From an uncultured Clostridia bacterium (GTDB lineage: Bacteria > Bacillota > Clostridia > Christensenellales > UBA1242), in the NCBI GenBank assembly GCA_934754355.1, contig CAKVID010000006.1, forward strand, positions 1-64,000: a stretch of DNA of 64,000 nt, given 5' to 3'. A program made the translations under genes and the position numbers. Shown here one piece after another: positions 1 through 9,405 of this stretch (within the stretch, counting starts at the first letter, position 1; each line of letters starts with the position of its first letter). Under the pieces are notes generated by a model. The model saw nothing but the letters and a program-made list of their open reading frames with translations. It was not told where the DNA came from and ran no database searches.

Positions 1-48
1 ATAAATTCTGCAATACTTTTATATGTGGATTTAAACCCTAACATATTG

Positions 49-77
49 AAAAAGACGCCTTAAAATAGCGTCTTTTT
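49..77 (-). terminator. Rho-independent terminator after tRNA-Arg
   Basis: A perfect inverted repeat (AAAAAGACGC / GCGTCTTTTT, 9-base loop) lies 15 bases past the 3' end of the minus-strand tRNA-Arg. It has A/T tracts on both sides, so it could work in either direction and may also end a gene left of the window. Confidence 0.75.
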
Positions 78-92
78 CCTTTTTAAAATTGG

Positions 93-166
<74 letters not shown>

Positions 167-979
167 ATATGATGGTTTTTATTGATTTCGGTGCAATTTG
201 GGTGCAATTCGTGGTTGTGTTGGGTTTGTAAGATTGTGAAATGTCCGTGTTTTAGGGATATGTAGCACTTTAATTTTAGTACAAGTCGGTCCTTAGGAGA
301 GCCCCGTAATATCCGTTTTCTACGAGAACATAATTGATAGTGTTATTGGATTGAAATAGTGATAGTGTTTTGGGTTGAAGTGGTGTGTGATATTTTTAAG
401 TGAAATTAACTTCTTGCAACGCAAATATAGTAGCACATAATTGTTATTTGGTCAAGTGGAATACTTTGGAATGTGGGAGTTTTTGTGTATAAGGGGGTAT
501 AATTAAAAAGTGAGATGAGTGGGTGGAAAGTGTGTTTGTATTAATTTTTATTGTATTAAGATTTGGTGAGTGAGATTATAAAAAGCGCTTTACAGATGTG
601 ACAATAGTTAGTTCATATATAGAAATTTTATATGTGAATATTTTGAATAGAATAAGCAAAGTTAATGCAGATATACATATAAAAAACTGGAGAAGAGAAA
701 AATGGATAACTTATCTAAAATATTAGGGGGTATTTTGTTTGTAGCAGGAGATTTAGTGCTTTTTATGATATTGCTGAAAAAGTAGAAATAGATATAGGGT
801 TATATCAATAAATATATTATTGCTATAATTATAATTGAGATATTTAATTTGAAAGAATTTACATAAAGCATGCGGGTAAATGATGGTGGCAGAAGCACAT
901 AAAAAATATAATTAAAAATTATAAAAAACACATTAAAAACTATTTTAATTTTAATAATTTAATGTATAATATTTAGGTT
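167..979. other. Long AT-rich intergenic region
   Basis: About 800 bases without a long gene. Visible items are a 10-base direct repeat GGTGCAATTT/GGGTGCAATT at about 190-210 next to the tRNA, and a 27-codon reading frame with a ribosome binding site at 702-785. Otherwise it is AT-rich sequence with no structure I recognise. Confidence 0.5.
702..785 (+). CDS. Putative small single-span membrane peptide (27 aa)
   Basis: The frame starts at ATG 702, five bases after the purine-rich stretch GGAGAAGAGAAAA. It encodes a short polar N-terminus (MDNLSKI), a hydrophobic span of about 18 residues (LGGILFVAGDLVLFMILL) and a Lys-Lys end. That is the layout of bacterial one-span small proteins. No homologue is recognised and no strong promoter is visible. 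It resembles the 20-aa peptide encoded at 61956-62018 in general plan (hydrophobic body, lysine end) but not in sequence. A chance frame cannot be excluded. Confidence 0.4.
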   Translation: MDNLSKILGGILFVAGDLVLFMILLKK

Positions 980-3900
980 ATGAGAAAAAGAAATATTATT
1001 TTAATTGTTTTATTAATAGTTGTAATTATGGGGCTAGGAGTAGGTGTAACTTTTTTGCTAAGAAAAGATGAAAAATTACAGCAATTAAAAATTGATAATA
1101 AGTCTTCATGGAAGATTGAACAATCAATGGAAACTTTGGGCAGTGTCGATAGAAAAATCCCTAGTGAATTAAAAAACGAGGGGTTATGCGAAATGTATCC
1201 TAAGTATAATGGCGAGTTAAGTGGTCTTAGTGATGAAGAAAAAACAAATCTTTATGCTGAAGACAAATTGCTAAGAACTGGCACTGATACATACAACTCA
1301 ATGGATAGTGGCGGAAATCTATATTTAGATGGAGTTAGTATTAATAGAAAATTGTATAAGCACACTGCTAGTGCTGGAATGTATTTGGGCGATGTGGCAG
1401 ATAATGAAAAAGGTGTAATACAAAAAGTTACCATTTGCCAAAATGAAGATAGAAATTATATAACTGGTGTATATGCTCCGGCTGGCGAAGTTATTAAGAT
1501 TGAGATAGCCCAAGAAGATTTGGCTAAGACTGGTGGTCTTACAATTTCGGTGGGTCAAAGTAGTCATAGAAATGTTAGCAATACAATTAAAGAAAGCAGG
1601 ACTACTTTTGCTAGAATGCCAAATATTGTAAATTTATTTGAAATGAATGAGGTTACTACATATGTAGGGAATTATCTTGGCGGACCTATATATGTAAGAG
1701 CCAAAAACTTGAACAAAGAATATACTGTAAAAATTAGTGGTGCTGTAAAGTATCCAGTATACATTCATGGATATACAACCAAAGAAGAAGTATTGAATTA
1801 TGATAATTACTCGGCACCTTATTTTGATTTTGAATTACAAGATTTGGGTGTTAGGCATAGTGGACCTAGGCAATATGTAAATAAAGATTTTAATAATCTA
1901 TATAAATGCGGAGAATTGTGGAAAAAAATTTGTATGACTTCTAGGCAAGTGCCTAGTTGGTCCAATAAATATGTGTCAGTTGGATTTGTGTATGATCCAT
2001 ATGTAGCAGCGGGTGCAGCCTGTGCATTCACTGGGAATAATATTTGGGTTAATGCGCCCTTGATTGGAGTTGATGGCGCTCTTAATTACCAGACAATGAC
2101 ATCTAGTGGTTTCTGGGGAGTGATACATGAATTTAATCATCATTTCCAAAGTTATGGAATTGCTGAATATTTGGAAGTGACTAACAATGCTACAAGTCTA
2201 CTTAGTTATGTCTCTTATACAAATATTTCGGCAAATAGAACTGAAGAAGATAATTCTTTGACGGGTTGGAATAGGTATACCAATCCTATTAGAAGTCTAA
2301 GAGAAACAATATCTAATGGAAAAATTGGTCAAACAACACTTAATATTTATGCTGACATTATTCATTCTTTTGGTGTAGAAAAATTTATATTGGCAACACA
2401 AATAAAGGCAAACGACCATACCGTTGATGGGTGGTTTGAAGCATTGTGTGAAGCAACGCATTATGATATGTCATACTACTTTGAAGAATTGCTTGGACAT
2501 ACAATTTCAAGTGAATTAAAGGCTAAGTATAACGGGGTATATCCTATGTATGTTCCTGTAGCGACACTATACCAAAGTGGAAGAAATTTTGTATTTGATG
2601 GCGCTCAGAATTTCATCAAAACTGTAAGACCATATGTGATAACTCGTGGAGAAAAATATACATTTGATTTTGAAAAATATACGGCTATACCAGATGGTTT
2701 TGATTTTGAAATTGTAAATATTGCTACTCCGCAAAGCGGGACCTTAACTAAAGTATCTGACAAAAAGTATGACTATATTGCCGATTATTCGGTAAATAGT
2801 GACAATTTTACAGTTGAAATTAAATTAATTAATGATACAGTAAAGACTAAAAATATTACTTTCACAATTGATTTGGCTTTCAAATATCCATTACCAACTA
2901 GTACAAAATATACTTATGATAGTAATAAATATACTAGTGTAGATGATGCTGTTAAAGAGGATTTTGAAGGGTATACAAATAAAAATATTTCTTATTCAAG
3001 AACTACATTTCTTAATGGTATTGGAGCAAAACAAATTGGTGTAGTAGAAGGAATGTTATACATACCTAATACTGCTAAATATACAATTTGTTTAAGAGCA
3101 GGAAGAGGCAAGCATGCACTATATCTATCTTATGATGGAATTAATTATGATAAAGTACTTTCATTTGAAGGAGATAAAGGTGGCTTTGAAATAGGTAACG
3201 GACATACAATTAATTTGGATTTGCAAAAGGGTAGTCATTTGTGGTATAAGCAAGTTACTATTAGTAATGGGCATTCAGATGCATTTACAGAATTGGGGTG
3301 GAGTGTAGATGAAAATACTCCAGTTAAAATACTTGGTAATTATTTGTATAATAGCAAATCTGAAGGTTATGTAGAGTATAACTTTGAAAGTGAAGAATTA
3401 TTTGAGAAAAAATATTTATACTCAGATATGACGGTATATATTAGTAACAATGAAGGTAGCAATGTTGTGTATGCTAATACCCCATCATGGGATAATACAA
3501 CTAGTGTGGGAAATATTATTGACGGCAATGAAGAAACTGTGTACCATACACAAAGAAACAATTTTGTGTCAAAAGATAATCCGGTTGAAATAGTTGTTGA
3601 TTTGAAGACTGAAAAAATCTATAATAATCTGCTAATTATTAATAGAAAGAGCGGAACTATTCATATGCCAGTTGAATTTAATTTGTATAGCAGTAGCGAT
3701 AATGAAAATTGGCAATTGTTAGGCCGTTATGCTGGTCTTGATTATTCGGGATATACACTTAGTGTATCGTTTGAAGAAAGAGCATTTAGATATTACAAAA
3801 TTATTATTACTGATACAGACGCTCACATAAATAGCACATACAATAAATATGTAAGCATTGCTGAATTGCAGATGAGATTTGTTGTAGGTAAAGCAAGACA

Positions 3901-4222
3901 ATATTCATTGGATTTACTTGATTTCTATGGCTTCCAAGTAGATAATAAATTACTAGGTTCTTTTGGATATGTTATTAAAGGCAGTGGATATATTAATTAT
4001 TCTTATACGGGTAAAGACTTCCTTCTATACACCAAAGGTGATAATGATTGTAAATTAAAAATTACAATTGATGGAAAGTCCCATGAAACCACAATTAGTG
4101 GCGATGGCTCAAAGAAAATTAATTTGATTGCAAGTAATTTGAGTAATCGAGAACATGATATTAAAATAGAAGTATTAAGAGGGGTACTGGTTGTAGATAG
4201 TTTTGCAATCGCAAGTGATTAA
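980..4222 (+). CDS. Membrane-anchored M60-type (enhancin/mucinase-like) metallopeptidase with F5/8C domain
   Basis: 1080 residues. Residues 5-27 are one hydrophobic segment after MRKRN, giving a signal anchor or uncleaved signal with the enzyme outside. The zinc site is HEFNH at 383-387 with a downstream glutamate in LEVTNN (E399), the gluzincin pattern HExxH-x(8-28)-E of peptidase family M60. Residues of about 800-955 look like an F5/8 type C (discoidin) carbohydrate-binding domain (GNIIDGNEETVYHT ... FRYYKIIITD ... IAELQMRF). Known M60-like enzymes with such domains cleave mucin-type glycoproteins, so a host or dietary glycoprotein substrate is inferred. A TATAAT at 965-970 lies only 9 bases before the ATG, so the leader is either very short or the promoter lies further up. 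A monocistronic unit closed by the hairpin at 4226-4277. Confidence 0.85.
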   Translation: MRKRNIILIVLLIVVIMGLGVGVTFLLRKDEKLQQLKIDNKSSWKIEQSMETLGSVDRKIPSELKNEGLCEMYPKYNGELSGLSDEEKTNLYAEDKLLRTGTDTYNSMDSGGNLYLDGVSINRKLYKHTASAGMYLGDVADNEKGVIQKVTICQNEDRNYITGVYAPAGEVIKIEIAQEDLAKTGGLTISVGQSSHRNVSNTIKESRTTFARMPNIVNLFEMNEVTTYVGNYLGGPIYVRAKNLNKEYTVKISGAVKYPVYIHGYTTKEEVLNYDNYSAPYFDFELQDLGVRHSGPRQYVNKDFNNLYKCGELWKKICMTSRQVPSWSNKYVSVGFVYDPYVAAGAACAFTGNNIWVNAPLIGVDGALNYQTMTSSGFWGVIHEFNHHFQSYGIAEYLEVTNNATSLLSYVSYTNISANRTEEDNSLTGWNRYTNPIRSLRETISNGKIGQTTLNIYADIIHSFGVEKFILATQIKANDHTVDGWFEALCEATHYDMSYYFEELLGHTISSELKAKYNGVYPMYVPVATLYQSGRNFVFDGAQNFIKTVRPYVITRGEKYTFDFEKYTAIPDGFDFEIVNIATPQSGTLTKVSDKKYDYIADYSVNSDNFTVEIKLINDTVKTKNITFTIDLAFKYPLPTSTKYTYDSNKYTSVDDAVKEDFEGYTNKNISYSRTTFLNGIGAKQIGVVEGMLYIPNTAKYTICLRAGRGKHALYLSYDGINYDKVLSFEGDKGGFEIGNGHTINLDLQKGSHLWYKQVTISNGHSDAFTELGWSVDENTPVKILGNYLYNSKSEGYVEYNFESEELFEKKYLYSDMTVYISNNEGSNVVYANTPSWDNTTSVGNIIDGNEETVYHTQRNNFVSKDNPVEIVVDLKTEKIYNNLLIINRKSGTIHMPVEFNLYSSSDNENWQLLGRYAGLDYSGYTLSVSFEERAFRYYKIIITDTDAHINSTYNKYVSIAELQMRFVVGKARQYSLDLLDFYGFQVDNKLLGSFGYVIKGSGYINYSYTGKDFLLYTKGDNDCKLKITIDGKSHETTISGDGSKKINLIASNLSNREHDIKIEVLRGVLVVDSFAIASD

Positions 4223-4225
4223 AAT

Positions 4226-4277
4226 AAAAAACACTTTGCTATTTAATCTATAAATGATTATTTCAAAGTGTTTTTTT
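4226..4277. terminator. Bidirectional terminator
   Basis: The arms AAAAAACACTTTG and CAAAGTGTTTTTTT are separated by 25 bases, with a T tract on each strand. It sits between the convergent M60 peptidase gene (plus) and glycosyltransferase gene (minus) and can serve both. Confidence 0.8.
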
Positions 4278-4310
4278 ATTTTTTTATAAAATGTATATAA
4301 TGCTAAATAA

Positions 4311-5459
4311 TTATTTTGCTTGTTTTTTCTTTTCTATTACTTCAAACATCATTTGTTCCATTTTTTTCATGCATTCTTCTTGTTTGAAAGTTTTGGAAGA
4401 ATTAATATATTTATCCTCATATATTCTCTTTTCTTCGGGATTATCTAGCCAGTAATCTATTACTCTAGCCAAGTCGGCATAGTCTCTGCATTTGAATATG
4501 CATTTGTCGTCTACTGCAAATTCTTTGGTTGCTGAAAGTTTGCTATCTGATACTATTGTTAATTTCCCACACGCTACTGCCTCTAAACAAGCAATACCTT
4601 CCAATTCAATTTCAGCAGGGTGTACATACAAGTCGGAATAATTAAGAACATCTATAATTTCATTTCTGCCAAACAAACCAAAATGTGTATTGACTTTAAG
4701 TTTGTTGCTTAATTTTCTATAATATTTTTCTTTAGGGCCTTTGCCGGCAAGAATTAATTGTATGTTATCTTTGTGATGAGATAAATTAATAGCTTTGATT
4801 AGAGTATCTTGAGATTTTTCTCTTGCATATCTTCCGGTAGAAAGAATTACAATTTTGTCTTTCAAATTATCTGGTTTTGGAGTGTCTCTGCGTTCTACAT
4901 AACTATGAACCCCATTAGATATTACATAGCCTGGCGTTACTTTCTTGATACTGGTCTCGAAAATATCTCTAATAAATTGTGTTGGATAATGTATTCCGTC
5001 TACATATTGGAATTGATTTTTCCAAATATATTTATATACCAAATTGTTTGCATATTTTATTTTGTTTAATTTGAAATATGATGTAAAATTCTCAGCTTGC
5101 ATATGGAAACCTGCTGTTATTGGCAAATTTAATTCTCTGGCTATTCTGCAAGTACTTATTCCTAGGCTAAGCGGAACCATTATATGTACGATATCTGCAC
5201 CAGTTAGTGCTTGTTTTATAATATCTTTATCTGGTTTAGCAAGTGTTACACCAACTTTGCTTACATATTTATTAAGAACCTTGCCAAAATTTAGATTGGG
5301 AACTACATAGCAATTATCCAATCCTTTCTTATCTTGGTCTCCACACAAAATTCTTACAGTGTGTCCTTGTTTCTTTAGAAATCTTATTAAATTCATAGCG
5401 GCAACGGTAGTTCCGTTGTTTTCTTCGCCTAGTACATCACAAACTATTGTTATTATCAT
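4311..5459 (-). CDS. Glycosyltransferase family 4 (GT-B fold)
   Basis: 382 residues with the two Rossmann-like halves of a GT-B enzyme. The N-terminal acceptor domain begins MIITIVCDVLGEENNGTTVA. The C-terminal nucleotide-sugar domain carries VILSTGRYAREK, LILAGKGP and the E-x7-E motif (ELEGIACLE). The overall sequence is closest in my memory to the 1,2-diacylglycerol 3-glucosyltransferase type, which makes membrane glycolipids and lipoteichoic acid anchors, but acceptor and sugar cannot be read from sequence. The start is ATG 5459 with a weak AGGATAA box upstream. It is transcribed alone on the minus strand, downstream of the glmS terminator. Confidence 0.85.
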   Translation of the reverse strand: MIITIVCDVLGEENNGTTVAAMNLIRFLKKQGHTVRILCGDQDKKGLDNCYVVPNLNFGKVLNKYVSKVGVTLAKPDKDIIKQALTGADIVHIMVPLSLGISTCRIARELNLPITAGFHMQAENFTSYFKLNKIKYANNLVYKYIWKNQFQYVDGIHYPTQFIRDIFETSIKKVTPGYVISNGVHSYVERRDTPKPDNLKDKIVILSTGRYAREKSQDTLIKAINLSHHKDNIQLILAGKGPKEKYYRKLSNKLKVNTHFGLFGRNEIIDVLNYSDLYVHPAEIELEGIACLEAVACGKLTIVSDSKLSATKEFAVDDKCIFKCRDYADLARVIDYWLDNPEEKRIYEDKYINSSKTFKQEECMKKMEQMMFEVIEKKKQAK

Positions 5460-5561
5460 AATTTATTTTATCCTAAGATGTAATTTTTTATTTTATTTCC
5501 ATTACATAATTAAATATATCTTTATGATTTTAGTTTAGCATATTTTGTCGAATTACAAAAT

Positions 5562-5620
5562 AAAAATTAGGCATAAATATAATTTATATTTTACAAATTA
5601 CTGATTTATGTCTAATTTTT
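5562..5620 (-). terminator. Terminator of the glm operon
   Basis: On the minus strand AAAAATTAGACATAAAT pairs with ATTTATGCCTAATTTTT around an AT-rich loop, followed by a T-rich run. It lies just after the glmS stop codon. Confidence 0.7.
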
Positions 5621-5650
5621 ATTTATTAGTATTTAATTTTTTAAAGATTT

Positions 5651-7444
5651 TTATTCTACTGTTACGCTTTTTGCTAAATTTCTTGGTTTATCTGGATTGA
5701 TGCCTTTGGTTGTTGATGTATAATATGCAAGCCATTGAAAGAATTTGATAGATGTCATAGGCATGATGTCTTCGCCCAAGTCATCTAAGTGAATATTTAA
5801 GTAGATATCATGTAATTTGTCTTGACTTATGTCTAGATTTGATACAACTACAATTTTGGCACCCCTAGCATATGCTTCGTGTGCTGCGTTTAGTGTTTTG
5901 TCTAGCAAATGTTTTTCGGTGGCTACTACAAATAAAATTGTATCGCTATCTACAAGTGCAAGAAATCCGTGTTTTAATTCTCCAGAAGGGTAAGCAGATG
6001 AATTGATATAAGTTATTTCTTTCAATTTCAAACTTGCTTCTTCGGCTGTGATATAATCGGTGTCTCTGCCAATAAAGAATACATTGCTTGCAGAAGTAAG
6101 TTTAGTGGATAATTCTTTGATTTGGTCAAAGTAATTATCTGATGTCAATAAAAATTTGGATAGATTTTCTAGTGCCTTGTAATCTTTATTAAATTTAATT
6201 GTGGCTAGATAATTGGCAAATAAATATAATACAGAGATTTGAGCGGTATAGGCTTTGGTTGATGCTACGGCAAGTTCAGGTCCTGCACAAACAGGGAATA
6301 TATAATCACTATTTTTGGCAAGTGTGCTATATAGTACATTAGTTAAAGCGATTGTGTGAGTATTATTTGCTTTAACAATTTCTAATGCTCCCAAAGTATC
6401 TGCAGTCTCTCCGCTTTGGCTTACAAATATGGCTAAAGTATCTTTATCTATTATTGGATTGGAGTATCTAAATTCGCTAGCGATGTATGCAGAAGATTTA
6501 ATTCTTGCATATTTTTCTAACATTCTGGCACCCATCAATGCTGCGTGATAGGCTGTTCCACAACCAATTAAAATTATATTATTTATGCTTTCTAATTCAT
6601 TGGTGTTTAATTTCTCGAATACTTTGCTATCTTGGTAAGTTGAAATTAATCTATTGATTACATCTTTTTCCTGAGATATCTCTTTTTGCATAAAATGACT
6701 ATAATTTCCAAGTCCAGCATCTTCTACTTCAAAATTCATCTTGGTGGAAGTTTTGTCAATAGGTATAAGATTATTGTCAAAAAACTCTATTGTATTTTCA
6801 GTAATGCGGGCATACTCTTTATTATTTAAGGTATAGTACTCAGTACATTTGCCTACAAAACATATGGGGTCGCTTGCTATATAATTGCCGTTACTTCCAT
6901 ATGCTACATATAGAGGGCTTTCATTTCTGGCTACACAAATCTCGTGGGGATTGTGTGTAGATATTACTGCTAAAGCGTAACTTCCTATTAGTTTATCACA
7001 AGCAAATTTAAGTGCTTCCAAACTATTATGTTTATTTGAAACTTGAAGTAAGTGAGCGATAGTTTCGGTGTCTGTTTCGCTCTTAAAATTAATATTGTGA
7101 TTTTGAATTAAATCGTTTTTTAAGGGTAAGTAATTCTCTATAATTCCATTGTGAACAATTGCCCAATTTCCGTCTTGGCTTAAATGAGGGTGGGCGTTAA
7201 TTGAATTTGCTTTGCCATGAGTTGCCCATCTAGTATGTGCTATACCGCATGAATTAGTAACGGGAAAACCTAATATGTTTTCAAGATTGCTAACAGCGCC
7301 TGCGCTTTTGATAACTTCAATACTATTATTATTAATGCAGGCTATTCCTGCTGAGTCGTAACCTCTATATTCTACTCCTTTGATCAATTGTAATAATTCT
7401 GTTTTTGAATTTTCTTTGCCTATATATCCTGCTATTCCACACAT
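5651..7444 (-). CDS. glmS: Glutamine-fructose-6-phosphate aminotransferase (isomerizing)
   Basis: Makes glucosamine-6-phosphate from fructose-6-phosphate and glutamine, the first committed step to UDP-GlcNAc. The 597 residues match the usual length. The N-terminal glutaminase domain starts MCGIAGYIG with the nucleophile Cys2 (Cys1 after Met removal) and has RWATHG and HNGIIEN. Two SIS isomerase domains follow (LIGCGTAYHA and SQSGETADT; later FIGRDTDY and SGELKHG), and the C-terminus PRNLAKSVTVE is typical. The ATG at 7444 follows TGGAGAATAAAAT. Only 3 bases separate it from glmM, so it is last in a glmU'-glmM-glmS operon and there is no room for a glmS ribozyme leader here. Confidence 0.97.
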   Translation of the reverse strand: MCGIAGYIGKENSKTELLQLIKGVEYRGYDSAGIACINNNSIEVIKSAGAVSNLENILGFPVTNSCGIAHTRWATHGKANSINAHPHLSQDGNWAIVHNGIIENYLPLKNDLIQNHNINFKSETDTETIAHLLQVSNKHNSLEALKFACDKLIGSYALAVISTHNPHEICVARNESPLYVAYGSNGNYIASDPICFVGKCTEYYTLNNKEYARITENTIEFFDNNLIPIDKTSTKMNFEVEDAGLGNYSHFMQKEISQEKDVINRLISTYQDSKVFEKLNTNELESINNIILIGCGTAYHAALMGARMLEKYARIKSSAYIASEFRYSNPIIDKDTLAIFVSQSGETADTLGALEIVKANNTHTIALTNVLYSTLAKNSDYIFPVCAGPELAVASTKAYTAQISVLYLFANYLATIKFNKDYKALENLSKFLLTSDNYFDQIKELSTKLTSASNVFFIGRDTDYITAEEASLKLKEITYINSSAYPSGELKHGFLALVDSDTILFVVATEKHLLDKTLNAAHEAYARGAKIVVVSNLDISQDKLHDIYLNIHLDDLGEDIMPMTSIKFFQWLAYYTSTTKGINPDKPRNLAKSVTVE

Positions 7445-7447
7445 ATT

Positions 7448-8764
7448 TTATTCTCCATCAATGTCATATACTATTTGTTCTATTTCTTTGGCGTGTTTGG
7501 TTGCGATATCCAAATCTTTGCATTCAACCATAATTCTTATTTTTGGTTCTGTGCCAGAGACTCTAACCATAATTCTTGCGTCGTCGCCTAGTTCTTTCTC
7601 AGTTTGGTCTACTTTATCCATAAGTTTGGCGCTGTTGATAATTTTGACTTTATCTGATACTATACAGTCTATATTGCATTGAGGGTATAAATTTGCGTGT
7701 GCAAGTATGCTTATTTTTTGTTTGGTTCTTACCATCATTTCAGCAATCTTGATGCCAGATAGAATGCCGTCTCCGGTGCTTGCAAATTCTCTGAAAATAA
7801 TGTGTCCAGATTTTTCTCCACCAAGACTTAAGCCTTCTTCTTCCATTTTGGCAATTACATATTTGTCTCCAATGTCTGTGCGGATTAATTTGATGCCTTC
7901 TTTCTCCAAATCTTTTTCTAATCCCATATTAGTGTGTCTTGTGCCAACAACGGTGTTTTTGGCAAGTGCATTTTGGCTTTTTAAATATTTGGCAAGCATA
8001 AAAATAATTACATCGCCGTCAATAATATTACCGTTTTCGTCACAAGCGATAATTCTATCTGCATCGCCATCGAATGCAAAACCAACATCTGCTTTGTATT
8101 TTCTGACTGCTTTCGCCATAACTTCTGGGTGCATAGAACCGCAATTGTCATTTATGAATGCACCCTCGTTGCGACAATTGGTTGCAATAACTTTGGCTCC
8201 CAATGCTCGGAATACGGCAGGAGCAATTTTGTGAGCAGCGCCATTGCTACCATCTAATAAGATTGTAAGCGAAGACAAATCTTCTTTGCAACAACTGATT
8301 AAATGTTCTTCGTATAATTTAACCAAAGAGAAGTCTTGACTATAATTACCAATATTAGGATAGTCGTTGTGTGTTTCATGAATAAATTTTCTCTCTAATG
8401 CTTCTTCTTTTTTATCGCTTAATTTAATTCCGTTAGTGTCAAATATTTTAATTCCGTTATATTCCGCTGGATTGTGTGAAGCACTTACGACTGCTCCGAA
8501 ATCTACGCTGGTTTTCTCTGTGATATATGCAATACCTGGCGTTGTGCAAACACCTATATCTATTACATCTGCTCCTGCGGTCATTGCTCCTGTGGAAAAT
8601 GCTGAGGTTAGAAAGGTTCTAGTTGTACGAGTGTCACCTCCAATTAATATTGTTGCTTTGTCTTTGTTTGTAGCAACAGCATTGCCACATTTGAATGCTA
8701 AATCGTATGTAAGATAGTTATTAACAACTCCTCTTATTCCGTCTGTTCCAAAAAAAACTCCCAT
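7448..8764 (-). CDS. glmM: Phosphoglucosamine mutase
   Basis: Converts glucosamine-6-phosphate to glucosamine-1-phosphate in UDP-GlcNAc synthesis. The 438 residues are of normal length. Visible are the N-terminal FGTDGIRG, the phosphoserine loop VVSASHNP (Ser96 is the expected phosphorylated residue), the metal-binding FDGDADR, the sugar-binding GGEKSGHI and the phosphate-binding VRVSGTEPKIR near the C-terminus. The ATG at 8764 is preceded by CGGAGAT. It sits between the GlmU-like gene (2-base gap) and glmS (3-base gap), which puts three successive steps of one pathway in a single transcript. Confidence 0.97.
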   Translation of the reverse strand: MGVFFGTDGIRGVVNNYLTYDLAFKCGNAVATNKDKATILIGGDTRTTRTFLTSAFSTGAMTAGADVIDIGVCTTPGIAYITEKTSVDFGAVVSASHNPAEYNGIKIFDTNGIKLSDKKEEALERKFIHETHNDYPNIGNYSQDFSLVKLYEEHLISCCKEDLSSLTILLDGSNGAAHKIAPAVFRALGAKVIATNCRNEGAFINDNCGSMHPEVMAKAVRKYKADVGFAFDGDADRIIACDENGNIIDGDVIIFMLAKYLKSQNALAKNTVVGTRHTNMGLEKDLEKEGIKLIRTDIGDKYVIAKMEEEGLSLGGEKSGHIIFREFASTGDGILSGIKIAEMMVRTKQKISILAHANLYPQCNIDCIVSDKVKIINSAKLMDKVDQTEKELGDDARIMVRVSGTEPKIRIMVECKDLDIATKHAKEIEQIVYDIDGE

Positions 8765-8766
8765 TT

Positions 8767-9405
8767 TTATTTTATCTCCGTTTTATATTTTTTTGCATAC
8801 TCAGTTTTAACTGTTTCTCTAACTCTTCCTATAACAAAATCAAATGGATTTGTGTCTATGGTGATAGTTGTGCCTGCGCAAATGTAACTGTCATCGGCAA
8901 TATTTACAGGGGCAACTACATTTACATTGCTTCCGATAAAACAATTGTTGCCAACTTTTGACCTTGATTTGCTTTTGCCGTTGTAATTAACAAATATTGC
9001 ACCGCAACCAATGTTACAATCTTTGCCAATGTCTGCATCTCCTATGTATGCTAGATGTGAAGCCTTGCTTCCATCTCCAATATTTGAATTCTTAATTTCT
9101 ACAAAGTTGCCAATTTTGCAATTGCTTCCAATAGTGCTATTTGGCCTAAGTCTAGAGAATGGACCAATGCTAGTTTTTTCTGCGATTGTACTGGCTTCTA
9201 TGTAACTATGGTCAATTGTGCAATCATTAGATACTCTGCAATCAACTATGTAATTATTAGGCATAAGTACAACATTGTCTCCAATTACTGTATTACCCTT
9301 AATAATGTTATTTGGGTGAATAATTACATTTTTTCCAAATTGAACTGTATCATCTATGAATACAGTGTTTTCGCCAATTATTGTTGGCTGATTTTCTTCT
9401 TTCAT
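8767..9405 (-). CDS. Stand-alone acetyltransferase half of GlmU (left-handed beta-helix)
   Basis: 212 residues made almost entirely of hexapeptide repeats. They match the C-terminal half of bifunctional GlmU, including FSRLRPNSTIG, the catalytic His region KASHLAYIGDADIG, FVNYNGKSKSRSKVG and CAGTTITIDT. The N-terminal pyrophosphorylase domain (about 230 residues, with its Gly-rich nucleotide signature) is absent, and the 550 bases upstream hold no frame for it. It would acetylate glucosamine-1-phosphate; the uridylyl transfer must come from another gene. The start is ATG 9405, which follows AAAAAGGAGTTTATAA; a longer frame to 9465 lacks a ribosome binding site. First gene of the glm operon. 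Confidence 0.88.
   Translation of the reverse strand: MKEENQPTIIGENTVFIDDTVQFGKNVIIHPNNIIKGNTVIGDNVVLMPNNYIVDCRVSNDCTIDHSYIEASTIAEKTSIGPFSRLRPNSTIGSNCKIGNFVEIKNSNIGDGSKASHLAYIGDADIGKDCNIGCGAIFVNYNGKSKSRSKVGNNCFIGSNVNVVAPVNIADDSYICAGTTITIDTNPFDFVIGRVRETVKTEYAKKYKTEIK

Noticed and set aside
7444..7448. glmS ribozyme expected upstream of glmS
   Set aside because: Only 3 bases separate glmM and glmS, so there is no leader. Nothing like the ribozyme core is seen within glmM's end.
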